In this document: piece by piece, positions 63,893-64,000 of the stretch
Layout: each line of letters starts with the position of its first letter
Position numbering within the stretch: the first letter of the stretch is position 1
Source: Methanococcoides burtonii DSM 6242
Lineage (GTDB): Archaea > Halobacteriota > Methanosarcinia > Methanosarcinales > Methanosarcinaceae
Assembly (NCBI RefSeq): GCF_000013725.1
Contig: NC_007955.1
Location: forward strand, 2,201,579-2,265,578
Reading direction: 5' to 3'
DNA length: 64,000 bases
Position numbers and translations under genes: made by a program
The notes under the pieces: model-generated
What the model was told of the DNA's origin: nothing
Database searches by the model: none
What the model saw: only the letters and a program-made list of their open reading frames with translations

Positions 63893-63956
63893 AGTTCTTC
63901 TCTATAAGCTCTTAAAGTATATTTATTTCAATGATGTTTTCTGTGGATATATTGAG

Positions 63957-64000
63957 GAGAATTCCGATAAACCCCTCAAACAGAAGCAATATTTATAACA
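63957..64000 (+). mobile_element. Edge of a second IS5-type copy
   Basis: The last 44 bp of the window repeat the right terminal 43 bp of the element at 41915-43055 in reverse orientation without a mismatch, and differ only at the final base. The transposase of this copy would begin about 20 bp past the window edge on the plus strand. The 4 bp before it are TGAG, the possible target duplication; its other copy lies outside. Confidence 0.85.

Noticed and set aside
1-64000. CRISPR array
   Set aside because: No set of direct repeats with regular spacing was seen at any position.

Overview
The window looks like a chromosome segment of a methanogenic archaeon of the Methanosarcinaceae, most like a Methanococcoides-type organism. 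The evidence is: an S-layer protein built on the Methanosarcina-type duplicated S-layer domain; archaeal information-processing genes (S8e, SRP19, Sec61-beta, PAN, thermosome, Orc1/Cdc6, RadB, HerA-NurA, MBF1); the four-subunit pyruvate:ferredoxin oxidoreductase; a DUF356 protein common in methanogens; TATA-type promoters with several likely leaderless starts; and many sensory kinases and transposases. The species is inference; no 16S gene or methanogenesis operon lies in the window.

Layout. 1-2.2 kb: aminotransferase, Lrp regulator and S8e. 2.3-5.8 kb: RNase Z, an orphan protein and an IS66 transposase with a gene remnant behind it. 5.8-7.3 kb: an AMA-like AAA ATPase and a small partner. 7.6-9.5 kb: a response regulator and a hybrid kinase. 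9.6-12.6 kb: Thi4, tRNA-His, a DUF356 protein, ProC and MBF1. 12.7-14.6 kb: PAN and a decayed DUF99 gene. 14.6-17.7 kb: GlmM, SRP19, Sec61-beta and MtnA. 17.8-21.8 kb: two tandem periplasmic-binding sensor kinases, one frameshifted. 22-25.3 kb: HD hydrolase, TrmI and RadB. 25.5-29.2 kb: redoxin-NrdD-NrdG. 29.3-35.2 kb: DUF4349 lipoprotein, ThiL and the S-layer protein. 35.3-38.6 kb: HTH regulator divergent from an ABC importer. 38.6-39.7 kb: a bactofilin-like protein and a broken nitroreductase. 39.9-43.6 kb: a multi-PAS kinase cut by an IS5-type element with a 4-bp target duplication. 43.6-49 kb: a terpene-cyclase-like repeat protein, a second NrdD, Mrp, DUF134, Orc1/Cdc6 and ModE. 49.4-52.5 kb: ExoIII, thermosome and a tiny basic protein. 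52.7-56.3 kb: NurA-HerA, tRNA-Lys and a ribbon-helix-helix protein. 56.3-59.2 kb: TIM-barrel isomerase, UPF0201, UPF0200 and Dus. 59.5-63.9 kb: porCDAB, a sodium:alanine symporter, and the edge of a second copy of the IS5-type element.

Functional groups: anaerobic deoxynucleotide synthesis (two class III reductases, one activase); proteasome and chaperone control (PAN, AMA-like AAA, thermosome); DNA repair (HerA-NurA, RadB, ExoIII); thiamine synthesis (Thi4, ThiL); pyruvate synthesis (Por). Signal-transduction genes are decaying: two of four sensor kinases are broken, and DUF99 and nitroreductase genes are also pseudogenes.

The most unusual features I see are: four genes whose best-supported start codons are not ATG, GTG or TTG (three ATA, one CTG); a leader before porC with competing hairpins; an LYI (HbYX-type) tail on the AMA-like ATPase while PAN ends MFW; an exactly reconstructable IS insertion; and a tRNA-His gene without an encoded G-1. 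I found no CRISPR array, no obvious origin repeats and no convincing new defence system.
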